NCBI GenBank assembly: GCA_946885765.1
Contig: CAMPHD010000143.1
Coordinates: forward strand, 1 to 7,812
DNA length: 7,812 bases
DNA from: an uncultured Thalassospira sp.
Lineage (GTDB): Bacteria; Pseudomonadota; Alphaproteobacteria; Rhodospirillales_A; Thalassospiraceae
Direction of reading: 5' to 3'
Shown: positions 6,671 to 7,812 of the stretch, in pieces
Layout: each line of letters starts with the position of its first letter
Position numbering within the stretch: the stretch's first letter is position 1
Position numbers and translations under genes: made by a program
The notes under the pieces: generated by a model
The model's database searches: none
What the model saw: the letters and a program-made list of their open reading frames with translations, nothing else
What the model was told of the DNA's origin: nothing

Positions 6671-6700
6671 GGGCGCGGTCTTTCCGCGCCCTTGTTCTGT
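6671..6700 (+). terminator. Intrinsic terminator after bamF
   Basis: The perfect 8-bp arms GGGCGCGG (6671-6678) and CCGCGCCC (6684-6691) flank a TCTTT loop and are followed by the T-rich TTGTTCTGT. AGAACAA (6648-6654) is complementary to TTGTTCT (6692-6698), so an A-rich segment also flanks the stem on the other side. This is the best terminator in the window. It separates the lspA-bamF transcript from the peptidase gene, which then needs its own promoter in 6701-6796. I could not find a convincing one there. Confidence 0.8.
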
Positions 6701-6796
6701 CATATTCAGTTCTTAATCAAAAACTTGTCCGTTGCCGTATAGATCAGGCACCCTGCCTGTTACTGGCGATCCTGCTTCAAGCATTGGGATGACGTA

Positions 6797-7812
6797 ATGA
6801 CATTTCCGACCCGATCCCCGATTTCGATTTTTGCGCGCGGGCCGATTGGCCTGCTTGCCGCCATTCTGATGATTCTGAGCCCCCATCTTGCGGGGGCTGC
6901 GGTTTTCAGTCCGCAAACCATGACCCTTGATAATGGCATGCAGGTCGTGCTGGTGGAAAATCACCGCGCCCCGGTCGTAACCCATATGGTCTGGTACAAG
7001 GTCGGTTCCGCCGACGAGACAGAAGGCGTATCGGGGATCGCCCATTTCCTTGAACATCTGATGTTCAAGGGCACCAAGGACATTGCCCCGGGTGACTTTT
7101 CCAAGATCGTTGCGCGCAATGGCGGTAATGATAACGCGTTCACCACCTGGGACTATACCGGATACTTCCAGAACATCGCCCGTGACCGGCTTGAAATGGT
7201 CATGCAGATGGAAGCCGACCGGATGCAGAATTTGCAGCTTTCCGACGATGTCGTTTTGCCCGAACGCGACGTGATCATCGAAGAACGCAGATCAAGGATT
7301 GATAACAATCCCGGCGCTTTACTTGGCGAACAGATGCGTGCTGCCCTTTATATGGCGCATCCCTATGGCCGTTCGATCATTGGGTGGCTCAATGAAATGG
7401 AAACGCTCGGCACCGATGACGCGTTGGCGTTTTATCACAAATGGTATGCGCCCAATAACGCCATTCTGGTTGTCGCCGGCGACATCACCATGGATCAGCT
7501 TAAACCGCTGGCCGAAAAATATTACGGTGCCATCCCGGCAGGTGATGTTGCGACCCGCCATCGGGTCAAGGAACCGACCCAGCATGCCCCGCGCAAGGTA
7601 ACGCTGACCGATCCGCGTGTCGGGCAGGCATCCATGTCGCGTTATTATCTGGCACCGTCCTATAACAGTGCAAATGCCGATCAGGCCGCCCCGCTTGAAG
7701 TGTTAAGCGAAATCCTTGGGTCAGGCACGACCAGCCGGTTCTTCAGATCGCTTGTGGTCGATCAGTCGATTGCGACCAGTGCCGGAACGTTCTACGATCC
7801 GGTTGCGGTCGA
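6797..7812 (+). CDS. Secreted M16 zinc metallopeptidase (3' end outside window)
   Basis: The first 338 residues are present of a protein that is usually about 450 long. An N-terminal signal peptide (positive R6 and R14, hydrophobic 17-31, likely cut around AGA-A at 32-35) directs it to the periplasm. The inverted zinc motif HFLEH is at 83-87. H83 and H87 bind zinc, E86 activates water, and the distal glutamate ligand is E162 or E163 in a DVIIEERR segment, about 75 residues on. NDNAFTTWDYTGY (111-123) is a conserved M16 substrate-channel segment. HPYGRSIIGW and, near the end, LGSGTTSRFF belong to the conserved M16 fold. The zinc motif is intact, so this should be an active subunit. In related bacteria a second, often catalytically defective M16 gene follows, which cannot be seen here. 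A weak GGGA precedes the ATG by seven bases. An ATG at 6789 runs into a stop at once. Confidence 0.93.
   Translation, partial: MTFPTRSPISIFARGPIGLLAAILMILSPHLAGAAVFSPQTMTLDNGMQVVLVENHRAPVVTHMVWYKVGSADETEGVSGIAHFLEHLMFKGTKDIAPGDFSKIVARNGGNDNAFTTWDYTGYFQNIARDRLEMVMQMEADRMQNLQLSDDVVLPERDVIIEERRSRIDNNPGALLGEQMRAALYMAHPYGRSIIGWLNEMETLGTDDALAFYHKWYAPNNAILVVAGDITMDQLKPLAEKYYGAIPAGDVATRHRVKEPTQHAPRKVTLTDPRVGQASMSRYYLAPSYNSANADQAAPLEVLSEILGSGTTSRFFRSLVVDQSIATSAGTFYDPVAV

Overview
The window looks like chromosomal DNA of an alphaproteobacterium, probably of the Rhodospirillales and Thalassospira-like. This is inferred from three things. The order ribF - ileS - lspA - DUF3035/BamF lipoprotein - M16 peptidase resembles that group. 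The BamF-type lipoprotein is a family known from Alphaproteobacteria. The G+C content is moderately high with CGN-dominated arginine codons. No database search was possible.

Layout. Positions 1-1160 (minus strand) hold most of a major facilitator superfamily (MFS) drug/metabolite transporter whose C-terminus lies beyond the left edge. A divergent intergenic region of about 376 bp follows (1161-1536). It carries the most interesting regulatory signal here: a minus-strand promoter with the geometry of a MerR/SoxR-family target. A TTGACC -35 is followed by a 19-bp spacer filled by a perfect 6-bp inverted repeat. Between this promoter and the transporter start lies a strong two-part hairpin or operator-like dyad.

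From 1537 to the right edge everything reads on the plus strand. ribF (bifunctional riboflavin kinase/FAD synthetase, 1537-2493) is followed by ileS (isoleucyl-tRNA synthetase, 2597-5437). The ileS stop codon sits in the loop of a GC-rich hairpin followed by a short T run. lspA (lipoprotein signal peptidase, 5507-5980) comes next, then a short lipoprotein gene of the DUF3035/BamF type (6031-6609) with a clear lipobox. After a good intrinsic terminator (6671-6700) comes the N-terminal part of a secreted, apparently zinc-binding M16 peptidase (6797 to the right edge).

How the genes fit together. RibF supplies FMN and FAD, and IleRS charges tRNA-Ile. LspA cleaves the signal peptides of prolipoproteins, and the next gene encodes such a substrate, a probable accessory lipoprotein of the outer-membrane beta-barrel assembly machine. 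The M16 peptidase carries a signal peptide and probably acts in the periplasm. The right part is thus a housekeeping and envelope-biogenesis cluster. The MFS gene is a separately regulated divergent neighbour. I see no mobile element, CRISPR array, RNA gene or clearly new multi-gene system. The notable signals are regulatory.
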